This document shows, one piece after another, positions 22,586-35,500 of a stretch of 64,000 nt of DNA. The first letter of the stretch is position 1. Every line of letters begins with the position of its first letter. The DNA is taken from contig OX442317.1 in assembly GCA_949358305.1 (NCBI GenBank), forward strand, positions 16,732,516-16,796,515. The letters are read 5' to 3'. The translations under genes and the position numbers were made by a program. The notes under the pieces are model-generated. The model saw nothing but the letters and a program-made list of their open reading frames with translations, was not told where the DNA came from and ran no database searches. The stretch is from Strigamia acuminata. Its lineage: Eukaryota; Arthropoda; Chilopoda; Geophilomorpha; Linotaeniidae.

Positions 22586-22680
22586 TTATTTATTTACTAT
22601 CTACGCGCGGCCACATAAATAAATTCAATGGGAACCCCGTGGAATCGTGTGTTGCATTCACGCCCAATAGATGGCGTTGT

Positions 22681-22715
<35 letters not shown>

Positions 22716-23030
22716 TTTTAACTAATGCAGGTGTAACATCCGGTTGGTCCGGCGTGCGACGAGAGACTGGGCGGTGTTTAAGTTTGACTGTTTATTATCG
22801 ACGAATAGAGTAAACAATAAGTAAATTCTTCGAAGACGGAGAACATCGGGAGAAGTGGGTAACACTAAAACTCGATTGAAACGGGCAAAAGACGGTAGAG
22901 AGGCGCTAATAAATCCGTTCGAGTGACATCGGGTCGTGAAAACGACCTAACTAGCTTCGATTAACTGGCAGGAACTAATAAACGTTTATTCGAGTCGACA
23001 GTCTAAACGGGCATAAACTGTCTAAAAGTG
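22104..23030. other. Upstream region of gene B; no gene seen
   Basis: May hold the gene B promoter. It contains a (TA)n tract at 22534-22580 followed by (TTTA)n, and a second (TTTA)n run at about 22677-22718. Confidence 0.45.
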
Positions 23031-23401
23031 ATGGTGACGGGAGCAGTTCGGGACGGGAATTGGTAAAACCCGAAAACAGAGAAAACTCGCAACAAAAGCA
23101 ATGGCCGCCGTTGGAAACGACGAGAAATAAGCGTCAGCGGATGAAGACAAACTAGGTTGGAGCCCGGGAGGAAAAAAAGCCGCGAAAACAAGCACAACAG
23201 GTGAGTAAAATTCGGATGCCTGAGTTCAAATAAATCCCGGGGAAATAAACTGAAGAGTGTACGTTTTTTTCTAGGACAATAATGCGGGTCCATCGGGGAG
23301 AGAATAGGACGCACCGCGGTCCTCTCACAACTATATTGGAAATAGAAAGGGACAACGAGGACGCATTTGTCGACAACGAAGCGACAGAGAGTGGAAAATA
23401 G
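23031..23401 (+). CDS. Candidate three-exon small gene, charged protein
   Basis: Exons 23031-23062 (ATG), 23156-23200 and 23275-23401 (TAG) join in phase (2, then 2) into a 67-residue Arg/Glu-rich protein ending LEIERDNEDAFVDNEATES. The second intron has a strong GTGAGT donor and a T-rich acceptor (ttttttctag). The first has a GTAAAA donor and an acceptor with no pyrimidine tract, so the upstream part is doubtful. No family recognised. The last exon is better supported than the first. Confidence 0.3.
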
Positions 23402-24064
23402 GAAAAGAAGGGCAATTAGATGAGTTCTTTTTACATCACATACTTCCGACAGCGTATTAAAAAACAGATCGTTCTCATTTTTGCAGACGGTTTGCTACGT
23501 GTCATTCTCGGTTGCTCGCGACAGGTGCCACACGGAGTCCTCGCGTCGTTCTTGCGTGTTGACACACATACATACTCGCGCGCGCATACACACAAGGCCA
23601 TTCGAATCGATGTTACGGAATCTGGAGGAAATTTAACGAATTTGCGTGCATTGTTTTTCGCACAACGTTGCTGAAGGACCGTTCATCCATCGAAATTACG
23701 GGTGCATGTAGAAAAAAACTGATTTATGACTTTATTTCTATTTTTCATACAGGTTAACGATGTTAAACCGAGTGAAATAATGCGGGTCGAATCTTTTTAA
23801 TACGAGTTGATTTATTTGGTTTGAACGAATTGAATTAATTTATCTTGAATTTCAGGTGGAAGAAAAACAAGTGACCGACTAGATATAAAATCGAGTGTTT
23901 CGCGACACCTGGAACGAAACGAGTTGTTGGATGGGTGAAATATGATCAGAAAATGTATAAATATTTGAATTTTAACCAGACGTTTTATGATTGCAGGATT
24001 TTGTTAAACTGATTGATTGATTGATTGATTAATTGCAACCTAGACGTGGCGTGTTGCCTCCTAG
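23402..24064. other. Intergenic, no gene supported
   Basis: Several acceptor-like sites (23487, 23753, 23857, 23996) are visible, but no open frame joins them. Noncoding exons are possible. Confidence 0.35.
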
Positions 24065-24286
24065 TGGACGATGGTATCAGCTCCTGGTGCGTCAACGAGA
24101 AGGACGTGCAGTCTGTGTCTCCTCTACGACGACACCGAGTCTGGTCGCTCGAAATGCTCCGTTGCGATGCCGGGCAATGGGCCGCTCAGCACGTACACGC
24201 TCGTCGACGGCGCGCGTCCCATCGCTGCGGACCCGGGGTGCTGCAAGGAGAAGACAGGCAGACGGATAGATGGAATTAATAATTAA
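24065..24286. other. GC-rich open stretch, coding strand unclear
   Basis: On the plus strand, ATG 24071 opens 71 codons with clustered Cys (CSLC early, CC late). On the minus strand, a strong acceptor (tcttctccttgcag) at about 24245 opens a 38-codon frame starting HPGSAAMGRAP and ending at TAG. The GC content stands out from the flanks, so an exon is likely on one strand; I cannot decide which. Confidence 0.3.
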
Positions 24287-24479
24287 ATTGAAAATTTGAT
24301 TCAACTTTTGGGGTGACTAAAACTCAAAAACAAAGTTTGTAATTTACTCGCATCGAAAGATAAATTAGTTGTTGTTGTTGTTGTTGTTGTTTTTTTTTTT
24401 TTTTTTTTTTTTTCAAAATACAATTTATTAATAAAATATTACACGATGATTGTTCCACATTGATTATTTGTTGATTATT

Positions 24480-27350
24480 TGTTTTACAATTACACTTTCA
24501 ATTCTCGGTGAGCAGTTCTTTGCGTTCCGACGCGTCGCTATCGAGATTGATGTCGGGTCTCGTTCGATTGGCTGCGTTCAAATCAATCAAAACTGTGAAC
24601 ACAAGGCCAACGCAAATCGCGAAATCCACACGCCCATCAATCAACCACGGAGTTTAAATAAATGAATAAACAAATAATTTAATAAATGAACAATGCCGAC
24701 ACTGCGGAAGCATGTTTCCGAACGTTTCGGTGCCGACGCGCATTCGTGAGTAAAGCGCATGTCGACTTACCGGCGAGATCGCGTCACCCTTAATAGTACG
24801 CGCGTTTGAACGCGGCCTAGTGCGCGACGAGGCGCGCAATGCGGGGTAGAAGAGCGGGCATCGTTTCCACCGCGTATTACGACATTTACGGGGGCGGGTC
24901 GCAGGGATAAATTAACACGAGTCGAATCGAATCGAATCAACCCGACAGGAGCTTTTTTTGGAACAATGTGTAGGGGCTGCCGGCGCTCGTCCGTCGACAC
25001 CAGCTGCCCCTATTTGCCGCGAATGCGACCCTTTGCACGACCCTTTGTACCGTGCAAACCGGCACTGGTTTGGCCGATGACAACACAGGATAGCTTAAAA
25101 GTGATGAGACAAATTCACCACCGGAACCCTCCGGATATCCGCGAGGACCCGGAACGGTCTGAAACCGTTTGTTTGTTTGTTTGTCTGTTTGTTTGCAAAT
25201 CCATCGAACGTAGTGACGAAAACTCACTTCTCCTACGCTGGCGCGTCGAGTACAATGGGGTGAAAATAAAATCGTAAACCAATAGAGGCGTTCGTGGCCT
25301 CGTTTCGTGCAACACTTGTCACCGATTTCTATTCTTTTATTTAACTCGACACGATCGTTTGCGCGCGGGATTTGACGCCCGTTCACGTGACCCGTAATCC
25401 GCGTCCTTTAATGGACGCCAAAAATGTTCGCCTGATGCGAATTTTGGTGTTTTCCACGTTAAAAGTGTTCCGATGAATCCTGAAACAGGGTTAATCTCGA
25501 TTGACCTGTCCGCGTATATCCGCCCATACGTTTTCTTTTCCCGTTTTGATGCGGAAAAGACCGTCAGCTGCGATTTTCTGACCGTAGGCGACAATCGAGG
25601 AAAAATGTTGCTGCGACGGTAGCGCGTTCTGGCGGCAATTTAGCGCAATGAAGCGCGATCACGGCGGACCAGAGAGAGAGAGAGAGAAAGAGAAATCGAC
25701 ACGACTCGACGGGAACTTATTTTTGGAACAAATTTATTGGGGGCTGCCGTCACCAGCTGCCCCGTATGCCCGAATGCCGATGCAATAGAGAAAACGCTTT
25801 TTACAACGCATAAATGACATCTACTCCACCACGAACACCCCGAGGGTATTGAGACACAAAAAGGACGAAACAGGTCCGTTTAAGCGCTCAGCGCTTGATG
25901 GCTCCTTGTTCGAAACAAGTGTGTCTGGTCTGGGTTTGAAAATGTCCGCAGAGTCGGTCGAATCCAACGACAACAACTGCGTCGCCGGGGATGGTGCGAG
26001 GCGTCCGGAAGCCAGTTCTAAAATGTAAAATGTAATTTATTTTCAATTTTTTTTGTTGGGATCGACCCCAACGAAGATAATCTCATTAAACAATGGAGCA
26101 CGAACCGCGAAACTGATCCCATGGTCGGGAAATCGAACTCCAGTCGTCCGCCCATCGTCGATCGCCAGGTATCTTTAAGCGATAAACATGTCGCGCCTCA
26201 AGAGTTCGTGGATTTGATCTGACTTAATCTGACCTGGATCGAACCCGAATTTGAATCTTAATTTTACGTATTTTTTAGCGTTTCAACATTACGTCAGTTT
26301 CCTTTTATTAAACAATTATACTTTTAATTTTCGTCGATAGTTATTTGCATTCCGACGCGTTGCTATCGAATTTGACGTCGGGTCTCGGTCGACTGGCTGC
26401 GTTCAAGTCAGAATTGCTAACACGGGACCAATACACAGGCCGCCGTAACGCTAAAAATGAGGGACCTTTCCGCAATTTGCACACCACGAGGTCTGAATAG
26501 ATGAATTAATAAATAAGTAAACGAATAAACAAATAAATAAACAATGCCGACGCCGTAGAAACGTGTAGGAGCGTGTTTCTGGACGTTTCAGTGCCGGTGC
26601 GCATCCGTGAGTAAAGTGTGCGTCGATTTAGCGGCTTGATCGCGTCACCCTTAATTGTACGCGCGTTTAAATGCGATCTAATGCGCGATGAGGCGCGCAA
26701 TACGGGGTAGAAGAGCGGGGCATTGTTGTTTCCACCGCGTAGATCGCAGAGATAAATTAACATGATACGATACGAATCGAATCGAATCAACTCGACAGGA
26801 GCTTTATTTGAAACAATGTGTCGGGGCTGCCGGCGCTCGTCGGCGCCAACTGCCCCTATTTGTCGCGAACGCGACCCTCCGACCATTCGCGTCTGGCCAG
26901 TGACAACGCAGAATAAAACGAGCGCAATCAAACCCATGCCGCACCGGAACCCTCCGGATATCCGCGAGGGCCCGGAACGCTCTGAGAATGTTCGCAAAGT
27001 CCGGTCGAGCTCAATCTCAAAAACTCGCGTCGATTACATGGTGCGAGACAACCGGAAAAGAAAAAATAAAATATAAAACGGCGGATTTTCCACAAAATCT
27101 TTGTTCCAGTAGGTCGCTGCGAGGATAATCTAATTATTGGTCGGAACACAAATCGCGGAACCGACTCCAAGATCAGGAAATTAAACTTTGATCGTTTTCC
27201 CTATTATGCACATTTTTTGTTCCGAGTGGCAATGTCCGGTACGCGCGCTTACGTCCCCTCCCTCTTTCTACCCGGACACCGAGACCCGGTGGACGATAGG
27301 TTGTGTGGACACTCGAATATTCGGGGTTCGGTCTTTTGCATTTATTCATA
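24480..27350. repeat. Degenerate dispersed/tandem repeat array, copies 1-3
   Basis: Three diverged copies share ordered landmarks. These are a TTTCAATTCTCG / GCGTTCCGACGCGT block (24495, 26320), a TTTTGGAACAA-like box followed by a GGGGCTGCC...CAGCTGCCCC hairpin (24972, 25740, 26820), CCGGATATCCGCGAGG (25131, 26955), and a TCTAATTA block leading to a cytosine-rich stretch (27190). Copies begin about 0.77 and 1.08 kb apart. Frames of 70-100 codons inside them are not conserved between copies, so I read them as noncoding repeats. Confidence 0.65.
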
Positions 27351-27530
27351 ATGAAGACTCTTCTTACGTACAACTTAGCGTTATTTTTTTTTCCCGCGTG
27401 TATTGTTTGCCGTCAACATGTTTAAAGTGCGTGCCGACTCGATCAGCGACCAAATAAGCGGAGTTGTAAACCCACGCCAAATTGAACGACTGCGGAAATA
27501 TCGTCGCCAGTCCACGCATGCTCCACTTGA

Positions 27531-27532
<2 letters not shown>

Positions 27533-27563
<31 letters not shown>

Positions 27564-27618
27564 CACCCACTCACTCGCTTTCTCTCGCTCTCACTCTCGC
27601 TCTCGCTCTCGCTCTCGT
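27533..27618. repeat. (TTAC)n and (CTCTCG)n simple repeats
   Basis: About eight TTAC units, then CTCT/CTCTCG units. They lie in the probable 5' noncoding exon of the gene at 27983. Confidence 0.9.
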
Positions 27619-27982
27619 CGACACCACGTTGCAGTGAAGCACGAAGCTTCGTTTCAATTGTCGCCATTTTTAAATCGAGCTAGAGCCGGGCAAAGACAGT
27701 TTGCGTTTGCAGTTGCGTGTTTTGTTTCGTTTCGTTAAACGTGAGTGAGCGAGCGAGTGAACGAGCGAATGAGCCAAGTGTTTTGTGGTATCATTTGTCA
27801 ATTATTCCCGCCCAATTATGCACGTATTGTATCCGTAAGCGCGCGCAGAAAAAATTTGTTTGTTTGGTTATTGTTGCTAACAGAAAATGAAGCTCAATTT
27901 AATAACCCATTTGGTTTTTTTTTTTGTTTATTTTGTTTTTCTTTTGATTTTATCTATCGCGTTTTTTTCTTTTTCAGAGACC

Positions 27983-28664
27983 ATGATGACAAGAATATGG
28001 AAGGTGAAAGGGGAAGGGGAAACATCGTCCATCTCGACGCCCGTTCTCCGTGCGACGCGGACTAGAACCACATCGCCGTCGTCGACTGCCGCTATCGCGT
28101 CGGTACCGCTCGATCCCGCTTTGTCCAAGCGTCCAGGCAGGCAGAAAAGGAGTAAACTGACGCTGATCAAGAGGGTACGCGCCACGTCTTGGGTTTTATT
28201 TATTTGCTTATTCTCTTTTTTTTTTTCTCCCTTTCCCTTTCCAGTCGCGAAGAGAGACATCATTGCCGCCGCCGTCTTCACCTTCGGTGCTGCGGGAAGA
28301 GAGATTGGCAACAAGGGTCGAGGCGGTGATAACAGAAAAAATGGAGAATGTGGTGAAGAATGTGGTGAAGAATGTGGTGGAGAATGTGGCGGAGAATGTG
28401 GTGGAGAAGGTTATGGCGAAGCGAATGGAGAAGGTGTTGGCGGAGCAACTGGACAAAGTGGTTGCGGAGCGAATGGAGAAAGCGGCGAGATGGCGGGAAA
28501 AGAAGACGAAGACGTTGTGCGTGTTGAAGTCGGTGGGGAAGAAGCTAGAGGCGGTGCAGGCGGAGGTGAAGGAAATGGAGATGGACATGGTGGACATGAT
28601 GGAGGAGGAAGATGGCTGTGGTTACGAAGGACTCGATGATAACGGTGATGAAAAGGAGTGGTAG
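27983..28664 (+). CDS. Two-exon coiled-coil protein gene
   Basis: A 5' noncoding exon probably ends at 27740 (AAAC before GTGAGT), with an acceptor at 27977 six bases before ATG 27983. Coding exons are 27983-28174 (64 codons; donor GTACGC, phase 0) and 28245-28664 (acceptor after ctttccctttccag), giving about 203 residues. The first exon encodes a Ser/Thr/Arg-rich head. The second has a heptad-like block of repeated VVKNVVENVAENVVEKVM segments, a basic patch (REKKTKTL) and an acidic tail (MEEEDG...DEKEW). It resembles the gene at 41585-42174 in exon layout and coiled-coil-plus-acidic-tail design. Function unknown. Confidence 0.65.
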
Positions 28665-28990
28665 GGAGAAGGGGTGATGGGCCCTGAAGACGATGGTTAC
28701 GATGTGACCGACAGTGACCACAACCAAGATTCTATCAAATAAATAGATAAATAAATTGACAAGTGTACTCATAATTGTTGTATAGATTCTTTCGATCGAA
28801 TAAACATTGTTTTAATATAGTTGTCACGGTTCATACTTTGGCGAAAGCATGTCTGGCGATGGCAAGGGGCGCACGAGTGGCTACTCGCATGCCGTCCCCT
28901 GGGACATGCAGACTCGCTCTCGGACCTCAGGACTCATATTGTCGTCTGGCTCGCGTAGACAGCGTAGACAGCGATGGGGCAAGAAGTCTG
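28665..28990. other. 3' flank of the coiled-coil gene; nothing recognised
   Basis: AT-rich, with AATAAA-like signals at about 28738-28753. Confidence 0.4.
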
Positions 28991-30509
28991 GGAGATAAAG
29001 TTAAAATCTGAAACTGCAAATTTTTCACAAAACAATTTGTTTCAATCGGTCCCAACGACGATAATCTAATTAACAGTTGGAGCGCAAACCACGAAACCGA
29101 TTCAACGATTGTGGGATTAAACTTTCATTGTCTTCCATGGGTATTTTTTATTCCACAGGGTGTCCCACGCGCGCGTGTCTACTCCTTTCTCTTTTCTCCG
29201 TCCGGGGACCCATTTCCAATCAAACTTTTTTTGTCCGGCGCCCAAAAGCCCGGACAGATCCACGAAATCCGCAGCAAAATCACGAGCTTGGGGTCGGCGT
29301 ATAGGTCGCACGCATCTCCCGAGGATTAAATATATAAACAGTTAAACTAGTGTTTTTGCACAATTATTTGGAACAAACAATCGCTATAACCAAACAATAC
29401 CAACGCTGTGGAAGCGTACGGGAGCGCGTATCTGAACATCCCGGCACCAATGTACCACCATGAACGCGACACCCTTAACGATACGTGCGTTTAAATGTGA
29501 CCCAATGCGCGATAAGACACGTGACGCATCATTTTCACCACGTATTGTGACATTTACGAAATTTACGGTATTTACGGGATGAGTGACGGCATCTAATCAA
29601 CTCGATCTTATTTTGGAACAAGTTATTGGGGGCTGCCAGTGCTGGCTGCCCGTATTCTGCGTGGCGAGAAGATAGGACCCCGTCCTTTTTGCGCGCCAAT
29701 ACCCTCGGAATGTTCGTGGTGGAGTGGTCCCTACTCTGAAGTAAGCGTGTCTGGTCTCGATCGACCTAGAGGCGCTTGCAAATCCACCGAACGCAATGAC
29801 ACAAACTCACGTCGAAAGCGATGGCGCGAGACGCCGGAAAGACGAAATTAAAATGTGAAACGACGGATATTTTGCAAAACTCTTACCCTAGTCGGTCACT
29901 GCGAAGGTAATCTTATTGACGACCGAAGTACGAACTGCGAAATCGTTTCCACGATTGAGAAATTAAACTCTAGGCGTCTTCCTTGGGTAGATTTTATTCT
30001 GTTTTGTGTCTGTCTGGTACCGATCACCCACCCATCTCCGATCATCGGGCACCTATAAGCGATAAACGCTCCCCTCCACGCTTGGCATGTCGCGCCTCGA
30101 CAGTTTGCGGATCGAACCTGAATTCGAATCCGAATTTTGCGTTCTCTTTATCGTTTCAACGTTACGAGGGTTTCTTTTTATCAAAAACGATTACATTTTC
30201 AATTCTCGTCGGTAATTAACTGCGTTCCGGGCACTTTGCGGACGTTTATCCACGTTGACAAACATCATCGTCGACGCCCAATTCGAAAACTCGTGTCACA
30301 CTCACCCGCATCGCATCACGCGCGTCATCGCGTGTGGGAACGCGCGTATCGAAAACAACGTTGTGGGAGCTTGGATTTATTTTGGAACAATTTGTCGGGG
30401 CTGTCGGCGCGCATCGGTCGCCAACTGCCCCGTGTTCTCCGACGAACCCACTTTGGAGTGTTTTTCGACGAACCAGGGAGTGTTCGTGGCGGAGCAGAAC
30501 AACCGTATC
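28991..30509. repeat. Degenerate repeat array, copies 4-5
   Basis: Same landmarks as the 24.5-27.3 kb array. Hairpins lie at about 29628 and 30395 (767 bp apart), a TCTAATTA block at 29063, and a pyrimidine-rich CGCGCG stretch at 29160. The last copy runs into the Copia target site AAATC (30510-30514) and resumes at 38489. Confidence 0.65.
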
Positions 30510-30514
30510 AAATC

Positions 30515-30789
30515 TGTTGAAAGTATGGATTGAAGAACAAATTCCAGGCCAAAAGTGAGTAAAAGAACAAGATTTAATCATCTCATGCAAGCATGGAGAA
30601 AAAACAACAAGAAGAGAACAAGTAAATAACAACAGTTGCTAAGCAGTTAAAAAACAACTCCAACTACGGTAATCCAATTGATACATCAATGTTTACATGA
30701 TAATAAACTATAAAATCATAAATAATTACAAATCAAACATGTGTAACATCAATAATCAATTGCATATCACAAATCTCGGAGAACAAAAG
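30515..30789 (-). repeat. Copia 3' LTR, lacking its last 6 bases at the inner side
   Basis: Matches 38203-38477. The CCAACA end found at 38478-38483 is absent; an AAAG shared by both ends forms the joint to the next partial LTR. Confidence 0.88.
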
Positions 30790-30957
30790 TATGGATTGAT
30801 GAACAAATTCCAGGCCAAAAGTGAGTAAAAGAACAAGATTTAATCATCTCATGCAAGCATGGAGAAAAATCAACAAGAAGAGAACAAGTAAATAACAACA
30901 GTTGCTAAGCAGTTAAAAAACAACTCCAACTACGGTAATCCAATTGATACATCAATG
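30787..30957 (-). repeat. Second, partial Copia LTR in tandem
   Basis: Starts at about LTR base 7 and stops at about base 178, where ATCAATGT (30951-30958) is shared with the pol sequence that follows. It has a few differences from the neighbouring LTR (GATGAAC for GAAGAAC; AAATCAAC for AAAACAAC). Confidence 0.88.
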
Positions 30958-32596
30958 TAATCTCGCTGATGGATGCAGATTTTACCACCATCGCGATCAA
31001 ATTGAACGCCCAACAACTTTGATACCGGACCTAAATCTGTTATTGTGAAAATTGCACGAAGGGCCTTAACAGTTCGATCACGCGGATCTTGTCCTTTGGT
31101 GAAAAGTACCATGTCATCAACATAAACAAGGATGACAGCATCATAAGTGTTAGAAATAAATACGCCATTAATCCCAAGAAGCTTGTGGAAATTAATCCCT
31201 AGCAAAGCCTCAACTAGGCGGAAATTCCATTGCCGTCCGCTCTGATGAAGGCCGTAAAGGGCCTTATGAAGCCTCCATACCTTACCGGCATTCTGAGGAG
31301 TTTCCCAGCCCTTAGGAATTCTCATGAAGATAGCTTCATCTAAGTTGCCATATAAATAAGCACCCTTGACATCGAGATGTGCATCTAGCCAGCCTAAAAC
31401 GACTACTAGAAGCACGAAAAACAGGCGTATAAGCACATAGTTAACCACGGGACTGAAAACCTCGGAATAGTCGACTCCGAACTTTTGGCTAAAGCCCTGG
31501 GCAACCAACATCGCTCTAAAACGGCGCACGACGCCTTCTGCATCGCGCTTGATGTAGTAAACCCATTTATTCCCCACAATGTTCACATTAGAAGGAGGTT
31601 TCTCAACCTCTTCGTAAACACCTCGCTCACGGAAGAGTGAAAGCTCTTCCTCCATGGCTTTCTGCCAATGGACACGGTCGGGACTTGCAATAGCTTCCTT
31701 ATAGGTGCGAGGAACCTGGGCAAATAAGGAGTGCGCGTACCGTGGTGTAGCAGAATAGCAATCCCCTAATGCTTCATCTTCTGAAGCCGTAGGACTAGGA
31801 AGAGGAAAAGCAGTTGGATCTGCCGGAGGGGGATCAACCGTGCAAACAGGCACGTTCCGGGTGCAAAAGTCAAAATTATCACGGTCATATGTCAATCGAT
31901 GATCTGCGCAATATTGCGCAACGTCAACATGACTCCGTAATCTGGTATGATCCGGGGGATAAAAATACACATCAGTGTTTCCCATAGTCGCACCAGACTG
32001 CCGAATCACCTCGGAGCGAGTCCACTTGCCCCCCACAGCCGAAGTAGAAGGCTGAGGCTGATTTAGTGGCGAGGCAATAGTAGGAGGTGTAGGCAACGGA
32101 TGCGCTTGCGCCGAAGGTCGAGTAACCACAGGCGGTGGAGGAGGAGGATAAGAAGGTGGAGGAGGATAAGAAAGCGGAGGAAGATTGGGGGGACGTTGAG
32201 GAGGAGGTGGAGGAAGAGGTGGATCGGAATCAAAATCCGAATCTAATGTCACCGATATAGCTCCCTCATCAGTTACCTCAGTACCCTCATAAAAACGAGG
32301 ATGTCCCCACATGCAGTTTTCATCAAAACGAACATGCTTTGACTCAAACACTGCACGGCGCTTCGGGCACCACACGCGATAACCTCGCGTGCGCAAAGCA
32401 TAGCCAACAACTACACCTGTCCAGGCTCTAGACTCGAATTTTGAACCACGGACATGTTGTGGTATGTGCACAAAACACCTTGACCCAATCACTTTTAAGT
32501 GCTTGAGTGGAACAGCCTTATTGTACCACAGACAATAGGGGATAAGGTTGTTCAGAGATTTATGTGGAAAGCGATTCTTGAGATAAATCATTGAAA
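30951..32596 (-). repeat. 1646-bp internal duplication of Copia pol
   Basis: Same sequence as 33178-34823 (constant offset 2227, identical where compared). It covers the integrase C-terminal part through the YVDD box of reverse transcriptase. It is joined out of frame to the RNase H end at about 32597 through a shared CATTGAAA. Confidence 0.92.
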
Positions 32597-35500
32597 AAAA
32601 TCGTCGATAGACAATCGGAGAACATGGTTGGGGCCGGAAGTTGAAAAATCCGGGTCCGCTCAATCGCACCATGAAGCCAGACAATTTCCTTTGCACCGTC
32701 CAAAAGAGCAAGGAATTCCGCTTCCATAATGGACAAGGCGCAATAGCGTTGCTTACAGCAACCCCAGGAAATGGGAACCCCGAACACCGAAATTGTATAA
32801 CCTCCGAAGCTCTTTCTTGTATCTCGATCTGAGATCCAAGAAGCATCGGAGTGCCCTGATAGAATATCTCCAGTGACCGCGGAAAGCTGAATTGAATATT
32901 CCCGCGTATTCTTCACATACTGGAGGATCTGTAGCAAAAGGGCCACGTGCCTTCCAGTAAAGCACGTGTTATATTGTGACATAAGGATAACTGGAAAGAG
33001 GATATCGGGACGCGTTCGAGAAGCTAGAAAGAGCAGAGACCCAATAAGAGACCGATATGGGAATTCATCATCCCTCAAAACACGTTCACCATCTCTAGCA
33101 CAATTGACCATCGTGCCTACGGCAATCGGGACTTTGCACAAATGCTCGGAGGAAATTCCGTAGTCCTCAGCAATTCTATCAATGTAATCTCGCTGATGGA
33201 TGCAGATTTTACCACCATCGCGATCAAATTGAACGCCCAACAACTTTGATACCGGACCTAAATCTGTTATTGTGAAAATTGCACGAAGGGCCTTAACAGT
33301 TCGATCACGCGGATCTTGTCCTTTGGTGAAAAGTACCATGTCATCAACATAAACAAGGATGACAGCATCATAAGTGTTAGAAATAAATACGCCATTAATC
33401 CCAAGAAGCTTGTGGAAATTAATCCCTAGCAAAGCCTCAACTAGGCGGAAATTCCATTGCCGTCCGCTCTGATGAAGGCCGTAAAGGGCCTTATGAAGCC
33501 TCCATACCTTACCGGCATTCTGAGGAGTTTCCCAGCCCTTAGGAATTCTCATGAAGATAGCTTCATCTAAGTTGCCATATAAATAAGCACCCTTGACATC
33601 GAGATGTGCATCTAGCCAGCCTAAAACGACTACTAGAAGCACGAAAAACAGGCGTATAAGCACATAGTTAACCACGGGACTGAAAACCTCGGAATAGTCG
33701 ACTCCGAACTTTTGGCTAAAGCCCTGGGCAACCAACATCGCTCTAAAACGGCGCACGACGCCTTCTGCATCGCGCTTGATGTAGTAAACCCATTTATTCC
33801 CCACAATGTTCACATTAGAAGGAGGTTTCTCAACCTCTTCGTAAACACCTCGCTCACGGAAGAGTGAAAGCTCTTCCTCCATGGCTTTCTGCCAATGGAC
33901 ACGGTCGGGACTTGCAATAGCTTCCTTATAGGTGCGAGGAACCTGGGCAAATAAGGAGTGCGCGTACCGTGGTGTAGCAGAATAGCAATCCCCTAATGCT
34001 TCATCTTCTGAAGCCGTAGGACTAGGAAGAGGAAAAGCAGTTGGATCTGCCGGAGGGGGATCAACCGTGCAAACAGGCACGTTCCGGGTGCAAAAGTCAA
34101 AATTATCACGGTCATATGTCAATCGATGATCTGCGCAATATTGCGCAACGTCAACATGACTCCGTAATCTGGTATGATCCGGGGGATAAAAATACACATC
34201 AGTGTTTCCCATAGTCGCACCAGACTGCCGAATCACCTCGGAGCGAGTCCACTTGCCCCCCACAGCCGAAGTAGAAGGCTGAGGCTGATTTAGTGGCGAG
34301 GCAATAGTAGGAGGTGTAGGCAACGGATGCGCTTGCGCCGAAGGTCGAGTAACCACAGGCGGTGGAGGAGGAGGATAAGAAGGTGGAGGAGGATAAGAAA
34401 GCGGAGGAAGATTGGGGGGACGTTGAGGAGGAGGTGGAGGAAGAGGTGGATCGGAATCAAAATCCGAATCTAATGTCACCGATATAGCTCCCTCATCAGT
34501 TACCTCAGTACCCTCATAAAAACGAGGATGTCCCCACATGCAGTTTTCATCAAAACGAACATGCTTTGACTCAAACACTGCACGGCGCTTCGGGCACCAC
34601 ACGCGATAACCTCGCGTGCGCAAAGCATAGCCAACAACTACACCTGTCCAGGCTCTAGACTCGAATTTTGAACCACGGACATGTTGTGGTATGTGCACAA
34701 AACACCTTGACCCAATCACTTTTAAGTGCTTGAGTGGAACAGCCTTATTGTACCACAGACAATAGGGGATAAGGTTGTTCAGAGATTTATGTGGAAAGCG
34801 ATTCTTGAGATAAATCATTGAAACCGCGAGCTCAGCCCACAATTCTCGAGGCAAAGACGTCATCAAAAACAAGGAACGCACGCCTTCAAATAAGGTGCGG
34901 TTAAGGCGTTCCGCAACGCCATTCTGCTCAGGTGTATAAATATTCGTGCGCTGTGCCTTGATGCCACGCTGGAGCAAGAAATTTTCGAAATTTTTAGAGC
35001 AAAATTCCATCCCGTTATCGGTTCTGACTGCTTTAATGCAGCCAGCCCCCCATAATGTTTCCATCCGAGCATGGAAAAGTTTAAAAACTTCAAAAACTTC
35101 CCCCTTCGTTTTCATAGGGACAACAAAGGAATAGCGAGAAAAGTCATCCACGATCGTTAATAAATAACGAGCGCCACCCACGGAAGTAGTTGGGGAATTT
35201 CCCCAAACGTCCATATGGATTAAATCCAAAGGCTTCTTACTGGAAATTCTATTCTTTGCACTCGGAAACGAGGCTCGGGTGGATTTAGAACGAGCACACA
35301 CGGCACATGCCGGAAATGCGGAAGTCGAAATATCGATTCCGGAAGCATTCGGAGATTTCGCTAAAAAGTGTAAACCTTCGGTATTAAAATGCCCAAATCT
35401 CCGGTGCCAAAGCTCTAAATCGGATAACTTCCCCTTCGGGGGTTTACAAGGAGGGGATAAAGCAGGTCCCTCAGCAAAAGTGACATGCCGAGCAGGCTTT

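Noticed and set aside
24966-30533. Related frames starting MCRGCRR or ICRGCRR in the repeat copies
   Set aside because: The shared start lies in the hairpin; downstream frames differ between copies by stops and shifts, so a protein family is not supported.
30930-32846. A 638-codon frame at the left end of the Copia element as a separate gene
   Set aside because: Its first part is an off-frame reading of RNase H and the rest is the duplicated pol segment.
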